Assembly: GCA_020054865.1 (NCBI GenBank)
Contig: JAIHAR010000002.1
Location: forward strand, 62,001 to 126,000
Reading direction: 5' to 3'
From: Deferribacteraceae bacterium
GTDB taxonomy: Bacteria > Chrysiogenota > Deferribacteres > Deferribacterales > Deferrivibrionaceae
DNA: 64,000 nt
Shown: piece after piece, positions 35,408 to 47,177 of the stretch
Numbering within the stretch: the stretch's first letter is position 1
How the letters are laid out: each line of letters begins with the position of its first letter
The notes under the pieces: model-generated
Told to the model about the DNA's origin: nothing
The model's database searches: none
Seen by the model: only the letters and a program-made list of their open reading frames with translations
Position numbers and translations under genes: made by a program

Positions 35408-37891
35408 TTAAAATCTTCCCCTAAGGGTGATATAAAATGCACTGCTTGTTTTTCCCCACTGACTAAAACTTTTTGCATATGAGATACTTATATCCCCTAT
35501 TCCCATATCTACATTAAACATTAGACCGACATCCTTATAAAAAGGAGTGCTGCCGCTTTCATAATAAACTTTACCAGCTTCAAAAAAAGGACCTATCATA
35601 ACATTTTCAACAATCTCGTATGGCATTCCAAAATTTAAGTGAAAGTATCCTGTGCCACCATATACATTTCCAAGTTCATCCTCAGGCCCTAATTCTCTTA
35701 ATGAGAAAGCTTTCATCATCTTTTGTCCGCCGAGAGTAAACCTATAAAGTAATGGAGTAGACTCAGTATTACCTAAAATTTTTCCTGCATTTAAGTCCAG
35801 ACTCGTATAAAAATTCCCCCAGATTTTCTTTTGCAAAAAAAAGTTCGTTTCCACAGTAAGAAGACTAAAATCTGACTCCAATAACATGTTATTGTCAATA
35901 CTGACACTAAAAGGGAAAAGCAATAGGTTGGAATTTAGTTTATTAAATGAATACTTGAGAGGTATTTTAAGAAATCGGTATTTTTTGTTGTAGTGGTTAT
36001 TTGCAAAATTGGCATCATATATTTTTAAATTTTCAGCAAATAAACCGTAATCAAGCCTGAAGCTTTCACCGTAAATGCTCTCCATATATCCAAACCTCAG
36101 ACCTTTATATTTAAAATCATCCATATCTTTTTTGAAATAATTGGTACTGTAGTTAATTTTCAATATATTGTCGTATAATTTTGAAAGCTTAGAAAGTCCT
36201 AAAAGGTAACTTTCCTCTTTTTTTGAAAACGTTACAGATGAATCCAACACATACTCGGTACCTAAAACACCAAATCTCTTATAACCTAATGATAATATAA
36301 ACTGGTCGACATTGTTGTACTGCAAATCGATAAACATTAAGTTCTTTTTGGCTTTTTTAAAGCCGAATACTATATCGGCATCTTCATTATCCTGAATTAC
36401 ACTTAACCTGTAATCGTTTATGTTGAGACTGTTTTTAATCACATAACGGATATTTTCTATTTTTTTTATAGTGACAACTTCACCCCGTTTTATCCTTTTT
36501 AAAATAATTTTCGTTATTCTTTTGTCCTCTGTCAGGACATCTCTTAGGTAAAGTTTTTTAAAATCACTTTTAAAATAGATATCAACCGTATTGTTATCTT
36601 TATTGTATACAACTTTATCCTCTATAATGTAATTATAATAGTATTCCTCTCTCAATTTATTTTTAATTTCATTTAAAATTGCATTTTTTGCCTTATTACT
36701 GTAAAACTCATTAAAATTAGTCAAAAATGTTTTATCATTTAGATAAACATTACCGATACGTGCCTTGTCTTTTAAATTAATATCTATCAAAAGACTGTTT
36801 TTTTCACGACTGATTGTCAAATCATATAAATAATAACCAATCCCGTTTAATATATTCTGTAGCAGATTTTTTATCTCAGGAACATCAGACAGTTGCTCTT
36901 CATTTAAAACACTGATTATACTATCCGGATTAACTCCACCATTTATTTTGACATCATATTTATATTTCTCTTTCTGCTTGAGTGAATTAACATTTACAAC
37001 TATTTCATTGTCATCTAAATTAAAAAACAGATCACTCCCAAATTCGTCTATTAATGCAAGATATGTTTTGCCCACACTGTAGCTGTCAGGGTTTTTCAGA
37101 TTCTTAACAACAATATCAATAGCCTTATCAATCAAATTTTCAGGAAGTCCTTTAATGTTAAAATTATATCTTTTTGATTCGTTTATTTTGATTACAAGGC
37201 TAACCGTTTTATGAAAAGAAGGTAAAATCGACAATATGGAATTAAGCGGAAAATTTAAATCTAAAAATGGTCTACCGGTAGATTTTTCGTAGTAGATTTG
37301 ATAATCAGGAAAAAGTATGCCATCTTTCTTTATTTTTTTAAGCTCCTGCTCTTTTATACCATCAATTAGCTCTTGAGTAAGAATTTTTGGAATGATAAAT
37401 TTTTCTGAATATATTTCTTTATCTTTATAATATACTGCCATTTCAGTTAAAACATATAACTTTCCTTCATTTATAAAAATATCAAGTATGCCATTGTTAA
37501 ACTTATAATAAACTTCCACATCAAGAAAACCGTTATCTTTATAAAATTTTCTTATTTTATCTGTATAATTTTCAAAAGTATCAAGGTATACCGGTGAATT
37601 ATCATAAAATGCCGCAGCCGAAATTATAGTGCTATCCAGAAAATTAATATTTCCGTGAAGTCTCAGTTTATCAACATTTAAAGATTCGAATATTTCAAGC
37701 TTTTCTTCGTTAAGCTCATATGAATAGACATTTAACGATTCCAGAAGTGTCTTGATATCATCATATCTTTTCTTATTAGCGTATTCCTCTATTTTAAGAC
37801 GTATATTCTCATTTATATCCCCTTCAATCTCAAAAGAGTACGCCAGATTACACACAAGATTAAAAAGAATAAAATATACTAAAGCCCGCAC
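35408..37891 (-). CDS. tamA: Omp85-family outer-membrane assembly protein, TamA-like
   Basis: The 827-residue protein has a signal peptide (ALVYFILFNLVCNLAYS), a long periplasmic part with several POTRA-like units (~75-500) and a C-terminal beta-barrel (~510-827) ending in the outer-membrane signal FYITLRGRF. The barrel contains FTLGGQKMMKAF, close to the Omp85 lid segment. It starts at a GTG with GGGAG five bases upstream and overlaps the tamB-like gene by 32 bases. That pairing makes a TamA role (insertion or lipid transport with TamB) more likely than BamA. It is the last gene of a ~15-kb operon. Confidence 0.82.
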   Translation of the reverse strand: MRALVYFILFNLVCNLAYSFEIEGDINENIRLKIEEYANKKRYDDIKTLLESLNVYSYELNEEKLEIFESLNVDKLRLHGNINFLDSTIISAAAFYDNSPVYLDTFENYTDKIRKFYKDNGFLDVEVYYKFNNGILDIFINEGKLYVLTEMAVYYKDKEIYSEKFIIPKILTQELIDGIKEQELKKIKKDGILFPDYQIYYEKSTGRPFLDLNFPLNSILSILPSFHKTVSLVIKINESKRYNFNIKGLPENLIDKAIDIVVKNLKNPDSYSVGKTYLALIDEFGSDLFFNLDDNEIVVNVNSLKQKEKYKYDVKINGGVNPDSIISVLNEEQLSDVPEIKNLLQNILNGIGYYLYDLTISREKNSLLIDINLKDKARIGNVYLNDKTFLTNFNEFYSNKAKNAILNEIKNKLREEYYYNYIIEDKVVYNKDNNTVDIYFKSDFKKLYLRDVLTEDKRITKIILKRIKRGEVVTIKKIENIRYVIKNSLNINDYRLSVIQDNEDADIVFGFKKAKKNLMFIDLQYNNVDQFILSLGYKRFGVLGTEYVLDSSVTFSKKEESYLLGLSKLSKLYDNILKINYSTNYFKKDMDDFKYKGLRFGYMESIYGESFRLDYGLFAENLKIYDANFANNHYNKKYRFLKIPLKYSFNKLNSNLLLFPFSVSIDNNMLLESDFSLLTVETNFFLQKKIWGNFYTSLDLNAGKILGNTESTPLLYRFTLGGQKMMKAFSLRELGPEDELGNVYGGTGYFHLNFGMPYEIVENVMIGPFFEAGKVYYESGSTPFYKDVGLMFNVDMGIGDISISYAKSFSQWGKTSSAFYITLRGRF

Positions 37892-40800
37892 CGTTGCTCC
37901 CGTTGTTATTTGAAATTACATTAAAATTTAACCAGTCAAACAGTGTGTAGTAACCAACAATTTCATCCCCTTTCTCACCACTTTTAAGCCTGTATACTAC
38001 TTTCAACCTATCCGTGAACGTCCTGCCGATAGAAAAATATCCAAGACTCTGGTAGTCATTATCAATTCCTATGCTGTTTATCCCAAAAAACTTATTTGTA
38101 ACAGAAAGTATGTTTGCAAATGCTTCACCACTAAAAAGGTCACCTATCAGGTTTCCGGTTGCATTATTCTTTGACTTAAGATTTGCAAAACCAGCTCCAC
38201 CGGGGGAAATATCTCTTATTTCAACACTGTATTCGGGCAGAAAACCCTTTATGTTTAGCAAAATATATTTATAATTGCCTGTGCCTTTAGAAAATATGTT
38301 CAGAAAAGGTGGTTTTTTCTCAGACAGAGTGAGCTTACCCTGCAAAATGTTAAACCTCTCACCACCCAAAACCAGATATGAATCTGTTGATTCAAGGTAA
38401 CCCGTAACTGTAAGCTCTTTATTATATTTTAAACGCAAATTAAAGCTCAGTTTTGAATCAAAATATTTATTTTTAGTTGTCACAGGGTTTACACTTTTAA
38501 TTGTCAAATCGATATCAAATGGAATTTTTTTATTTCCACCGGATTTCCTGAATTCTTTAAATTCGTAATCCCCTTTAATTATATTCACGTCACCAGACAA
38601 TTTATTTTTTGAGTACTGAACATACCCTTTTACTGTACCGGTAAAGTTTGCAGCATTTACAAATACATTGTCAAACACAATGCCCAGGAAACTGTCAGAA
38701 ACTCTTCTGAAATCAGGCACACTAAAGCTTCCATCAATATTGCTATCAAGATAGTTCATTGAAAATACACCAGATATCCCCTTACCTTTAAAATTTGTTT
38801 CCAGGCCGATATCATTTAAATTTACCCCATAATCTGGGATATATAACCTGAATTTCCCTTTCAGGTTTCCATATAAATTTAAACCATTCGATTCATTATC
38901 CATGCTAAATTTTACATCCCCTGTCAATGAATGCTCTTTTATACCATGAAAATTCACTGAAACGTTATCAACAGTTATCATACCTTTAATTGTTTTATCT
39001 TTATAATCAATATTGTGAATCAGCAGATTTTGAATCTCATTTGTACTAAGATGAAAAGAAGCATTGTTAACAGAAAAATCATGCAAATTAAAGTTTGAAG
39101 AAAAACTGCCTATATTAAAATTTCTTCCTCCAAACAATCCTTTGAAAACCCCATTTTTAATCTCTATATTTTTAAAATCTTCGGAGCTAAACTTGAAATC
39201 TCCACTTAACCTATTGATATCTTTAAAGTCAAACTCATTTATTGTGCCATGGCCTTCAAGTAGGCTTTTTAAAGGAAATATCACCACTTCAAAAATAGCA
39301 TTTTTGCTTCTGGCAGATAAATTTAATTTTTCTTTTTTGCCATTTAGCCTTATATGAAATGCTTCTTTAAGTTTATCCTCTTCAGCATCAGCTTGAAAAA
39401 ATATTTCCGGATCGTTTATGTTGCCATTTATTTTTAAAGAGATATTTTTCAGGTTAATGATCGAATCTATAAATTGCCCTTTATCTATATCCAGATTTAT
39501 CTTTTTACTGTCAAATTCAAATGTACCTATGTCAAAATATTTATTGTTATCGATTTCAAGCTGGCTAAAAATCAATTTTTTGTTTTTTATTCTGCTTTTA
39601 AAATAAACTTTTCTGTCGCGAAAATTTGATGTGCCGTCAATCGTACCTTCAAGCACTTTGTTATAGCCTATCTCATAATGACCTATGATATTTTCATTTC
39701 TGCCTTCATAAATGCTGTTTAAATTTAAAGTATAACTACCCTCAGTAAAATATGAAAAACCGCTGTCGCTTCTCTCAGCATAGCCTGACCCTTGCGCCAT
39801 ATTATTATCTCTAAGCAAAGAATATTCAAAAGACAGTTTATTGTTATTAAATAAAAAGTTAACATCCAGACTGTCAAAAGAAAACTTTTTGTAAGTCAGA
39901 CCTTTATTTGTGCTTATTTCCCCTCTCACTTTCAAGTTTCCGTCGTAATTGATATCAATTGCGGTATTCAATTCATGTTGTATGCCTGTCAGATTTTCAA
40001 GATATGGGTTATTTGTAACCTTGCCTGTAAAATGAAACTCATAGCGATTTTTATCAATTATCTGGCCGCCACCTGAAACATCAATACTTTTTGATTTAAT
40101 AGACAAATCTTTTAGAAAAATCATATCTTTTATAATAAGACCGGAGCTGATAACTATTTTTTCGTTCCAGAATATTTCGGCATTAAGCCCAAATTTCTTC
40201 GTGCCATAATCCCCTGATAATTTAGCCTTTTCAATAAAAACTTCCTGGTTATAAAATCTGAAAGTTTTCCCCTTTATGTCGTCAATCAGAATACTGATAT
40301 CTTTTTTTTCGGGCTCAATAGCTCCTTTGGCAAAAAATGTAAAATTATCAAATGTTATATTATCACTGTCAAAGTAAAATTTTTTACTATCGCCATTAAA
40401 ATTGAGCTTCCCTGTAAAGGACTTATCATTAAATCTCAACAAACTTAAATTGGCTTCTGCATTCAGCTTGCTATTTTCAAATTTACCCGTTGCAACTATT
40501 TCACCACTTAAACCACCATGAATCAATTTTAAAATATCATCCCTTGCATATAAGCTGAAATTACCGTTCACAGCCCCCTGAGACAGGTTTAAATCATTTA
40601 ACAAAATAAAAATATTCTTGCCTCTAACTGTCGCCTTTTCAATATTTACAATATTTGAACCAACTGCCCCCTGCATATCAACATTAAATTCTTCATTTAT
40701 ATGTCCATTTTTAATGCTTACGTTTTCAATATGTGCATTTATCCTTTTACTGTCATATTCTCCTTTTTTTACATTACCTGTAAAGTGATAATCTTTATAC

Positions 40801-41201
40801 TGGCCGTTTACAATAATGTCTGAAAGTATTATCTGTTGAATAAAATACGGCTCAAAATGTTTTTGGCCACCCCCTACCTTATTGAAACTAAACTCCCCCT
40901 TTGAAATTTTTAATCGCAAAAAACTTGAAAAAATGCCTTTTAAGTCCACGTCAGCCCTAACTTCCTCAAAATAACCATCCATGTCATCAGAATGAATTGA
41001 AAGATTTGAAACATCGATAAAAAAAGGGAAAAAAACAGTATTGATTTTACCAATCTCTACAAACTCTTTTTTAATATTAAAAAAAGAAAGTATCTTTTCA
41101 GGGTATCTGGCAATGACTATATTAATAACTATAAGAGCAAATGATATTACAATCGTTAACCAGAGGAGGACTCTGAAAGTCCTCTGTAAAATTTTTGTCA
41201 T
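37860..41201 (-). CDS. tamB: TamB-like translocation/lipid transport protein (DUF490)
   Basis: TamB spans the periplasm from the inner membrane and works with TamA; family members carry phospholipids to the outer membrane. The 1113-residue protein has an N-terminal membrane helix (~12-33), a very long stretch of beta-strand repeats typical of AsmA-like bridge proteins, and a C-terminal DUF490-type end (SIGRTFTDRLKVVYRL ... FSIFYSF) that resembles a barrel-docking strand. The start codon overlaps the amidase stop (TGATG). Gene order tamB then tamA, overlapping, supports the pair. Confidence 0.86.
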   Translation of the reverse strand: MTKILQRTFRVLLWLTIVISFALIVINIVIARYPEKILSFFNIKKEFVEIGKINTVFFPFFIDVSNLSIHSDDMDGYFEEVRADVDLKGIFSSFLRLKISKGEFSFNKVGGGQKHFEPYFIQQIILSDIIVNGQYKDYHFTGNVKKGEYDSKRINAHIENVSIKNGHINEEFNVDMQGAVGSNIVNIEKATVRGKNIFILLNDLNLSQGAVNGNFSLYARDDILKLIHGGLSGEIVATGKFENSKLNAEANLSLLRFNDKSFTGKLNFNGDSKKFYFDSDNITFDNFTFFAKGAIEPEKKDISILIDDIKGKTFRFYNQEVFIEKAKLSGDYGTKKFGLNAEIFWNEKIVISSGLIIKDMIFLKDLSIKSKSIDVSGGGQIIDKNRYEFHFTGKVTNNPYLENLTGIQHELNTAIDINYDGNLKVRGEISTNKGLTYKKFSFDSLDVNFLFNNNKLSFEYSLLRDNNMAQGSGYAERSDSGFSYFTEGSYTLNLNSIYEGRNENIIGHYEIGYNKVLEGTIDGTSNFRDRKVYFKSRIKNKKLIFSQLEIDNNKYFDIGTFEFDSKKINLDIDKGQFIDSIINLKNISLKINGNINDPEIFFQADAEEDKLKEAFHIRLNGKKEKLNLSARSKNAIFEVVIFPLKSLLEGHGTINEFDFKDINRLSGDFKFSSEDFKNIEIKNGVFKGLFGGRNFNIGSFSSNFNLHDFSVNNASFHLSTNEIQNLLIHNIDYKDKTIKGMITVDNVSVNFHGIKEHSLTGDVKFSMDNESNGLNLYGNLKGKFRLYIPDYGVNLNDIGLETNFKGKGISGVFSMNYLDSNIDGSFSVPDFRRVSDSFLGIVFDNVFVNAANFTGTVKGYVQYSKNKLSGDVNIIKGDYEFKEFRKSGGNKKIPFDIDLTIKSVNPVTTKNKYFDSKLSFNLRLKYNKELTVTGYLESTDSYLVLGGERFNILQGKLTLSEKKPPFLNIFSKGTGNYKYILLNIKGFLPEYSVEIRDISPGGAGFANLKSKNNATGNLIGDLFSGEAFANILSVTNKFFGINSIGIDNDYQSLGYFSIGRTFTDRLKVVYRLKSGEKGDEIVGYYTLFDWLNFNVISNNNGSNGAGFSIFYSF

Positions 41202-42847
41202 CAGTTTTTGCCATTATATTTTTCGATATACTCTTTTATACCCTCAAAAATATTCTCTGCAATGGCCTTCCTATAGTCTCTACTTTTAAATTTATTTAGA
41301 TATTTTTTATTTGATAAAAAGCCGCACTCTACAAGAATAGATGGCATTTTAGCGCCAACAAGGACATAAAAAGGTGCTTGCTTTACCCCAAGGTCCTTAT
41401 CTTTTAGTCCGCTGGAAAGGTTATTCTGGACATATTTTGCAAGCATCAATGATTCTTCAAGTTTTGAATTAAGCATAATATCCTTTAAAATACCCTGCAA
41501 ATCAGACAACGATTTTTCAGTTGCCTGGTTTTCAAATGCGGCAACTTCAAGAGCTGCTTTATCATTGGTCACGTTTAATACGTAAGTTTCCACGCCGTAT
41601 GCACTTGTATTTCTGCTGGCATTGATATGTATTGAGACAAAGAGGTCTGCCCTCTTTCTGTTTGCAAAGGCTGTTCTTTCTTCAAGAGGGATAAAAACAT
41701 CGGTGTCCCTTGTCATGTACACTTTGATATCTTTAAAATTGGATTCAATAAGCTCTTTCAAATAAATTCCAGCATCAAGCACGATATCCTTTTCTTTTAA
41801 ACCATAATAGGTTGCTCCGGGGTCATGTCCACCGTGTCCAGGGTCAATTACTATAGTTTTTACTTTTAAACCAAAAACACTTGCAAGGGTGCCTGTCTTT
41901 TCGTCATACTTTGAATCTGAAACATTTGATTTTGCTGAGTTGCCTTCCTGACCATTACTGACATCTATAACAATTCTGTCCGGGTTACTCATTGTAAATA
42001 CAGTAAAATCTTTAACATTCTGACTATCAAGAACAATTCTTGTAGTCCCCCTGTCAAAAATACCCCACCTCACAGATTTTAACAAACCGTCTTTTATATC
42101 AATCACTTTAGGAATAGATTTATTGATATCTGTATCAAACAAATCAATAAACAATCTTGGTGGTTTATTATAGTCCGGATTTGCCCTCAGCCAGTGCTTT
42201 TCAAATTTTGGGATATCATTCACATCAATTACTACCCTTGTATAGTCATCACTACTGTAATATCTAATATTTTTTACCTGTACCCCACTGTTTTTACTTT
42301 TAGACGATTCAGCTTTGTTATCTTTATTTTTAACTGCCCTAATCTCCTGCTCTTTATAAAATTTTGCATCTATCTCTTTCAACTTTTTCTCTGCCTTTTT
42401 TGCTTCGGGCCTTGATTTGAATTTGTAAATAAGTTTATTTAACATATATTTTGCCGAAGCATAGTCCCCCAACAAAATATAAATATCTGCAGCATAAAGA
42501 TAAGATTCCGCTGCCCATTTTGAATTATAATTTACTGCAGCAAGTCTGAAATATTTGAGCGCATTTTTTAGGTCATCTTTGTTTTTAAATCTTTCATAAC
42601 TTCTCAAGTATGTCTTGCCACACAGGTAAAGGGAATCATCCGCAAGTTTTGATCTTGGGGATTTTTTGTATAAATTATAAAACTTCTCAGCCACAATTGC
42701 ATAAGAAGTCCTGGTTGCACTTTTTGATTTTTCAATATAGTTAAAGTCATTTTTTACGCCATTGTATTCATTTATCGAAATAGCACCAAATGAACTTGCA
42801 TTTATTAACAAAATTATAAATAAAATTTTGATTATTTTTATAAACAT
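41201..42847 (-). CDS. N-acetylmuramoyl-L-alanine amidase (Amidase_3, with AMIN domain)
   Basis: This periplasmic enzyme cleaves the amide between peptide and glycan in peptidoglycan, typically at division. The 548-residue protein has a signal peptide (IIKILFIILLINASSFGA), a TPR-like region (~40-150), an AMIN domain (~195-310) that in AmiC targets the septum, and the zinc amidase domain (~328-545). The zinc-binding His is seen in IVIDPGHGGHDPGA, and the later H and E in SIHIN and VECGFLSN. The TPR addition is unusual for AmiC-type enzymes. uvrA lies three bases upstream and tamB overlaps downstream. Confidence 0.93.
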   Translation of the reverse strand: MFIKIIKILFIILLINASSFGAISINEYNGVKNDFNYIEKSKSATRTSYAIVAEKFYNLYKKSPRSKLADDSLYLCGKTYLRSYERFKNKDDLKNALKYFRLAAVNYNSKWAAESYLYAADIYILLGDYASAKYMLNKLIYKFKSRPEAKKAEKKLKEIDAKFYKEQEIRAVKNKDNKAESSKSKNSGVQVKNIRYYSSDDYTRVVIDVNDIPKFEKHWLRANPDYNKPPRLFIDLFDTDINKSIPKVIDIKDGLLKSVRWGIFDRGTTRIVLDSQNVKDFTVFTMSNPDRIVIDVSNGQEGNSAKSNVSDSKYDEKTGTLASVFGLKVKTIVIDPGHGGHDPGATYYGLKEKDIVLDAGIYLKELIESNFKDIKVYMTRDTDVFIPLEERTAFANRKRADLFVSIHINASRNTSAYGVETYVLNVTNDKAALEVAAFENQATEKSLSDLQGILKDIMLNSKLEESLMLAKYVQNNLSSGLKDKDLGVKQAPFYVLVGAKMPSILVECGFLSNKKYLNKFKSRDYRKAIAENIFEGIKEYIEKYNGKN

Positions 42848-42850
42848 AAT

Positions 42851-45652
42851 TTATAATTTGCCTTTTAAATATTTCCCTGTATGGGATTTTTCACATTTCA
42901 CACAGTCCTCAGGTGTGCCTGTAAAAATAACCTCTCCACCTTTTTCACCACCTTCTGGACCCAGGTCTATTATATAGTCTGCACATTTTATTACGTCAAG
43001 GTTATGTTCAATAATTACTACCGAATTATTACCATCAACAAGCCTTCTGAATATTTTTATCAGTTTGCTTACATCGTCAAAGTGCAAACCTGTGGTGGGT
43101 TCATCAAAGATATACAACGTTTTTCCGGTAGAACGCTTCATCAATTCCTTGGCAAGCTTTATCCTTTGCGCCTCACCACCTGAAAGGGTTGTCGCAGCCT
43201 GACCAAGTTTTATATAACCAAGCCCCACATCCCTCAGCACTTCTAATTTATTTAAAAGTTTTGGTATATTTTCAAAAAATTCATATGCCTGGTTTACTGT
43301 CATATCAAGCACTTCAGCAATATTTTTCCCTTTGTACTTTATATCGAGCGTATCTCTGTTGTACCTTTTACCACCGCATACGTCGCATTTTACATACATA
43401 TCAGGTAGAAAATGCATTTCAATTTTTATGTACCCTTCCCCCTGACAATTTTCACATCTGCCACCTTTTACATTAAAGCTGAATCTTCCCGGCTTATATC
43501 CTCTTAATTTCGAATCGGGCAGTAGAGCAAATATTTCCCTTATATCATTAAAAATGCCTGTATAGGTAGCAGGGTTCGACCTCGGAGTCCTGCCGATAGG
43601 GGACTGATCTATGTCTATTACTTTGTCTATGTAATCTACCCCTTTTATATCTTTGTGCTCTCCAGGTTTCTGTGTCCCAAAACCTATTTTCCTTTTTAAC
43701 CCCTGATAAAGCACATCCATTATTAATGTAGATTTGCCAGAACCGCTTACACCTGTAATACAGGTCATCACTTCAAGTGGAATTTTTACATCTATATTTT
43801 TCAGATTGTGCGCACTTGCTCCAATTATCTCAAGGAATTTTTCAGGCTTTTTTCTGACACCTGATATTTCAATTTTTTTTCTTCCAAAAAGATAATCTGA
43901 TGTTAAAGAATTGGAAACTTCCTTAAGGCCATCGATACTGCCCGCATATACCACTTCACCACCTTTCCTGCCAGCAAATGGCCCCATATCTATAATATAG
44001 TCCGACTGCAAAATAGTATCCTCGTCGTGCTCTACAACTATCAATGTATTTCCTATATCCCTCAAACCTTTCAATGTTGCAATAAGTCTGTCATTATCCC
44101 TTTGATGAAGCCCAATGCTTGGCTCATCCAAAACATAAAGCACCCCTGTAAGCCCCGAGCCTACCTGGGTAGCAAGCCTTATTCTCTGTGACTCACCACC
44201 GCTTAAGGTAGATGCTTTCCTGTCAAGAGTGATATAATCAAGACCAACGTCAATCAAAAACTTTAATCTTCTTTTTATTTCTCTTAAAATCTTTTCTGCA
44301 ACTTCCGCCTTAAAGCCCTGAAACTTCAGATTTTCCACAAATTCCAATGCAGAGAAAATATTCATAGAGGAAAATTCTGCGATGTTAATCCCACCAATTT
44401 TAATAGCAAGACTGCTCCTCTTAAGCCTTGTTCCATCACACAAATCACAAGGCATCTCAGACATAAAACTTTTGGCATATTCGACATCACTATACTTATT
44501 GGAGTTAAGCTTATCCCTCAGATAACCAGCCACTCCATTAAATTTTGTTTTATATTTAACCTTTTTCTCCCCTTTAAAGGTAAACATTTCGATCTCTTCG
44601 TCACTTCCATTAATCAATATATCTATCTTTGACTGTTCGATATTTTTTACAGGGACATTCAGGTCTATAGAATATTTCTCCGACAAAGCAAGAAGCATTG
44701 AATAGAAATGAAAGTTGTCAAAGTGAGCCCATGGCTTTATTGCTCCTTCTCTTATACTCAAGTTTTTATCTGGAATTATTGCATCCGGGTCAAAAACAAG
44801 TTTCTCCCCCAGGCCATCACATTTGGGACATGCACCATAAGGGTTGTTAAATGAAAATATTCTTGGTTCCACTTCAGAAAAACTTATATTGCAGTCAATA
44901 CATGCGAATTTTTCACTAAAAAGATACTCTTTTTCTTCAGTTTTTATCTTGACAAGACCATCAGACAGCTTAAGAGCAACCTCTATTGAATCTGTTAGCC
45001 TTCTTGCAATCTCACTTCTGATTTTCAACCTGTCAATCACCACATTGATATCGTGTTTGACATTTTTATCCAGCACAATATCTTCATCAAGCCTCACAAG
45101 CTCCCCATCAACATAGCACCTTACGTAGCCTTCCTTGAGAAGATTTTTAAACAACTGCCTGTACTCCCCCTTTTTACCTCTGACTATAGGGGATAAAATT
45201 TCAATCTTTTCATCTTCAGGAAGTTGCATTACATTATCGACAATCTGTTGCACAGAGTAGCTTTCAATCTGCCTGTCGCAGGAAGGGCAATAAACATCCC
45301 CCACTCTTGCATACAACAGCCTAAGGTAATCGTAGATTTCAGTAATAGTGCCAACAGTTGATCTTGGATTTTTGCTAATAGATTTTTGCTCAATACTAAT
45401 CGCTGGAGAAAGATATTCAATTGAATCAACGTCAGGCTTTTCCATTAACTCAAGAAATTGCCTTGCATATGCAGACAAAGATTCCACATACCTTCTTTGC
45501 CCCTCCGCATACAAAGTATCAAAGGCAAGAGTAGATTTCCCTGAGCCACTTACACCGGTTATCACAACAAGTTTATTTTTTGGGATATCCACATTGATAT
45601 TTTTTAAGTTGTGCTGCCTGGCCCCTCTTACAAGAATAAAGTTACTGCTCAA
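42851..45652 (-). CDS. uvrA: Excinuclease ABC subunit A
   Basis: UvrA recognises DNA damage and loads UvrB in nucleotide excision repair. The ~933-residue protein has two ABC modules with Walker [10 protein letters not shown] in each half, two LSGGE signature motifs, and zinc-binding cysteine sets ([11 protein letters not shown], CxxC around 250-280, and CENCQGEG / [10 protein letters not shown]). [12 protein letters not shown]-type start ([12 protein letters not shown]) is typical. Start is ambiguous: TTG at 45652 has AGAGG eight bases away, while TTG at 45661 is the other option. It overlaps the DUF342 gene's end by 11 bases. Confidence 0.95.
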   Translation of the reverse strand: MSSNFILVRGARQHNLKNINVDIPKNKLVVITGVSGSGKSTLAFDTLYAEGQRRYVESLSAYARQFLELMEKPDVDSIEYLSPAISIEQKSISKNPRSTVGTITEIYDYLRLLYARVGDVYCPSCDRQIESYSVQQIVDNVMQLPEDEKIEILSPIVRGKKGEYRQLFKNLLKEGYVRCYVDGELVRLDEDIVLDKNVKHDINVVIDRLKIRSEIARRLTDSIEVALKLSDGLVKIKTEEKEYLFSEKFACIDCNISFSEVEPRIFSFNNPYGACPKCDGLGEKLVFDPDAIIPDKNLSIREGAIKPWAHFDNFHFYSMLLALSEKYSIDLNVPVKNIEQSKIDILINGSDEEIEMFTFKGEKKVKYKTKFNGVAGYLRDKLNSNKYSDVEYAKSFMSEMPCDLCDGTRLKRSSLAIKIGGINIAEFSSMNIFSALEFVENLKFQGFKAEVAEKILREIKRRLKFLIDVGLDYITLDRKASTLSGGESQRIRLATQVGSGLTGVLYVLDEPSIGLHQRDNDRLIATLKGLRDIGNTLIVVEHDEDTILQSDYIIDMGPFAGRKGGEVVYAGSIDGLKEVSNSLTSDYLFGRKKIEISGVRKKPEKFLEIIGASAHNLKNIDVKIPLEVMTCITGVSGSGKSTLIMDVLYQGLKRKIGFGTQKPGEHKDIKGVDYIDKVIDIDQSPIGRTPRSNPATYTGIFNDIREIFALLPDSKLRGYKPGRFSFNVKGGRCENCQGEGYIKIEMHFLPDMYVKCDVCGGKRYNRDTLDIKYKGKNIAEVLDMTVNQAYEFFENIPKLLNKLEVLRDVGLGYIKLGQAATTLSGGEAQRIKLAKELMKRSTGKTLYIFDEPTTGLHFDDVSKLIKIFRRLVDGNNSVVIIEHNLDVIKCADYIIDLGPEGGEKGGEVIFTGTPEDCVKCEKSHTGKYLKGKL

Positions 45653-47177
45653 AATTATCAACCTCTTTTAAACTAATCCAACCTATATCTTCATATTTCG
45701 GCTCAAGAAAGAACAATACCGACTCCATCCTTTCTCTTATTTTTAATTTTTTTTCATACATCTGTATAATAACACCCTCGAAAACAGTATCTTTAACCCT
45801 GATTTTCGGTTTTTTGAATCTAAGTTGCCTTTTCAGATTTTCAATCTCTCTTAAAACTTCCTCTTTTTTGTTTAAAAGTTCTTTTTTATACTCAAGAAGT
45901 TTGATAATTTTGGGATTCGAAATAACTGCCCTTGATTTGAGATCGACTTTTGAAAGTGCCTCTGAAGCTTTTTCAATTGCCTGGCTAATTTTCTCGTAAT
46001 ATTCCTCTTTTTCTGCGACCTTATCTTCAAGTGTATAGTCATCTCCTACTTTCACAACAAAGTTTGAAACCCCCTTTGCCCCGAGATTGATACATTCTAC
46101 CTCAGTAAATGCCTGAATATAACCGCCGGCAAGCACACCTTTATTCTCCGTTGCCAATATTCTGGATTTACTATACAATTTGCTGTTATAGCAATATTTT
46201 CTAACAATAATATCACCTTCACAGTACACATTTGCATTTTCAATATAGCCGCATGTAAATTCTTTTTTGGCCTTGAAAAGGTTTTTCCCTTTCCCCTTTA
46301 TCCCACCTTTTATTACAATACTTTCACCTGAAATAATTGTACAGTCGTCACAGACGCCATCTACAATCACGTCTTTTTTTGCTTCTATCCTAAAACCGAA
46401 CAATACATCTCCGGTAACATATACAGTTCCGTTAAAGTTAATATTTCCGCAACTGTAATCAACATTTTTAACTTTAAAAAGCGGATAAACTGCCAATCTA
46501 TTGTTTTTAAAATCAACATAACCGTCTATTTCAGCATAGTATTTCCCATTTTCCTCTCTTACACCTTCAACAAGTTGTATCTCTATGTCTTTACCTTCCT
46601 TCGGAGCTATCTCCGTATTTTTTACGGTTACGCCAGGCACTCCTTTGGTAGCTGCTTTTTTAGTTATAAGAAGCTCGCCAGCCTGCACATTTATAATATT
46701 AAAGACATTTTTATAATCGACTTTCTCATCAGCCTTTAGTTCTCTTTTTTCAATTTTATCCTCATAATGCTTTATAAGTAAAGCATCTTTGCCATTTATA
46801 GGCTCAACTCCTGAGGCAATTAAAACATCTTCAATTATATTCCCAAAATCAGAAATCGTAATTGACTCTTTAATTGTCTCTTTTTTCAGCCCCACCTTAA
46901 TCCCATGTGTCTCAGCCTCGTCAAAAATATCTGTAACAGTAACCTTTTTACCATTATTAACAGGGGGATAAAGGGACAAGTAAGCTTTCATTTCGTCATT
47001 TGAAATATAAATCCTGAAAATACCCGGAATATCTCTGTCGGCCTTTATTTCTGCCTTAAACTGTTCATCTGCTTCATTGATCACATATTCATTGTCTTTG
47101 AGATGATATATATCCTTTAAAATCTTTTCAAATTTTGCTCTGTCTGTCCTGGAGACAATACCTATAATATCAGCCAA
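45642..47177 (-). CDS. DUF342/FapA family protein
   Basis: The 511-residue protein has the FapA architecture. The N-terminal half contains [31 protein letters not shown], and the middle is a right-handed beta-helix-like repeat with many V-x-G-D/E steps ([22 protein letters not shown]). A C-terminal coiled coil (~395-450) and short tail follow. In some bacteria FapA affects flagellar or polar placement, but its biochemical role is unclear. It overlaps the kinase gene by eight bases. Its occurrence with a GAF kinase upstream may indicate a shared signalling role. Confidence 0.85.
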   Translation of the reverse strand: MADIIGIVSRTDRAKFEKILKDIYHLKDNEYVINEADEQFKAEIKADRDIPGIFRIYISNDEMKAYLSLYPPVNNGKKVTVTDIFDEAETHGIKVGLKKETIKESITISDFGNIIEDVLIASGVEPINGKDALLIKHYEDKIEKRELKADEKVDYKNVFNIINVQAGELLITKKAATKGVPGVTVKNTEIAPKEGKDIEIQLVEGVREENGKYYAEIDGYVDFKNNRLAVYPLFKVKNVDYSCGNINFNGTVYVTGDVLFGFRIEAKKDVIVDGVCDDCTIISGESIVIKGGIKGKGKNLFKAKKEFTCGYIENANVYCEGDIIVRKYCYNSKLYSKSRILATENKGVLAGGYIQAFTEVECINLGAKGVSNFVVKVGDDYTLEDKVAEKEEYYEKISQAIEKASEALSKVDLKSRAVISNPKIIKLLEYKKELLNKKEEVLREIENLKRQLRFKKPKIRVKDTVFEGVIIQMYEKKLKIRERMESVLFFLEPKYEDIGWISLKEVDNFEQ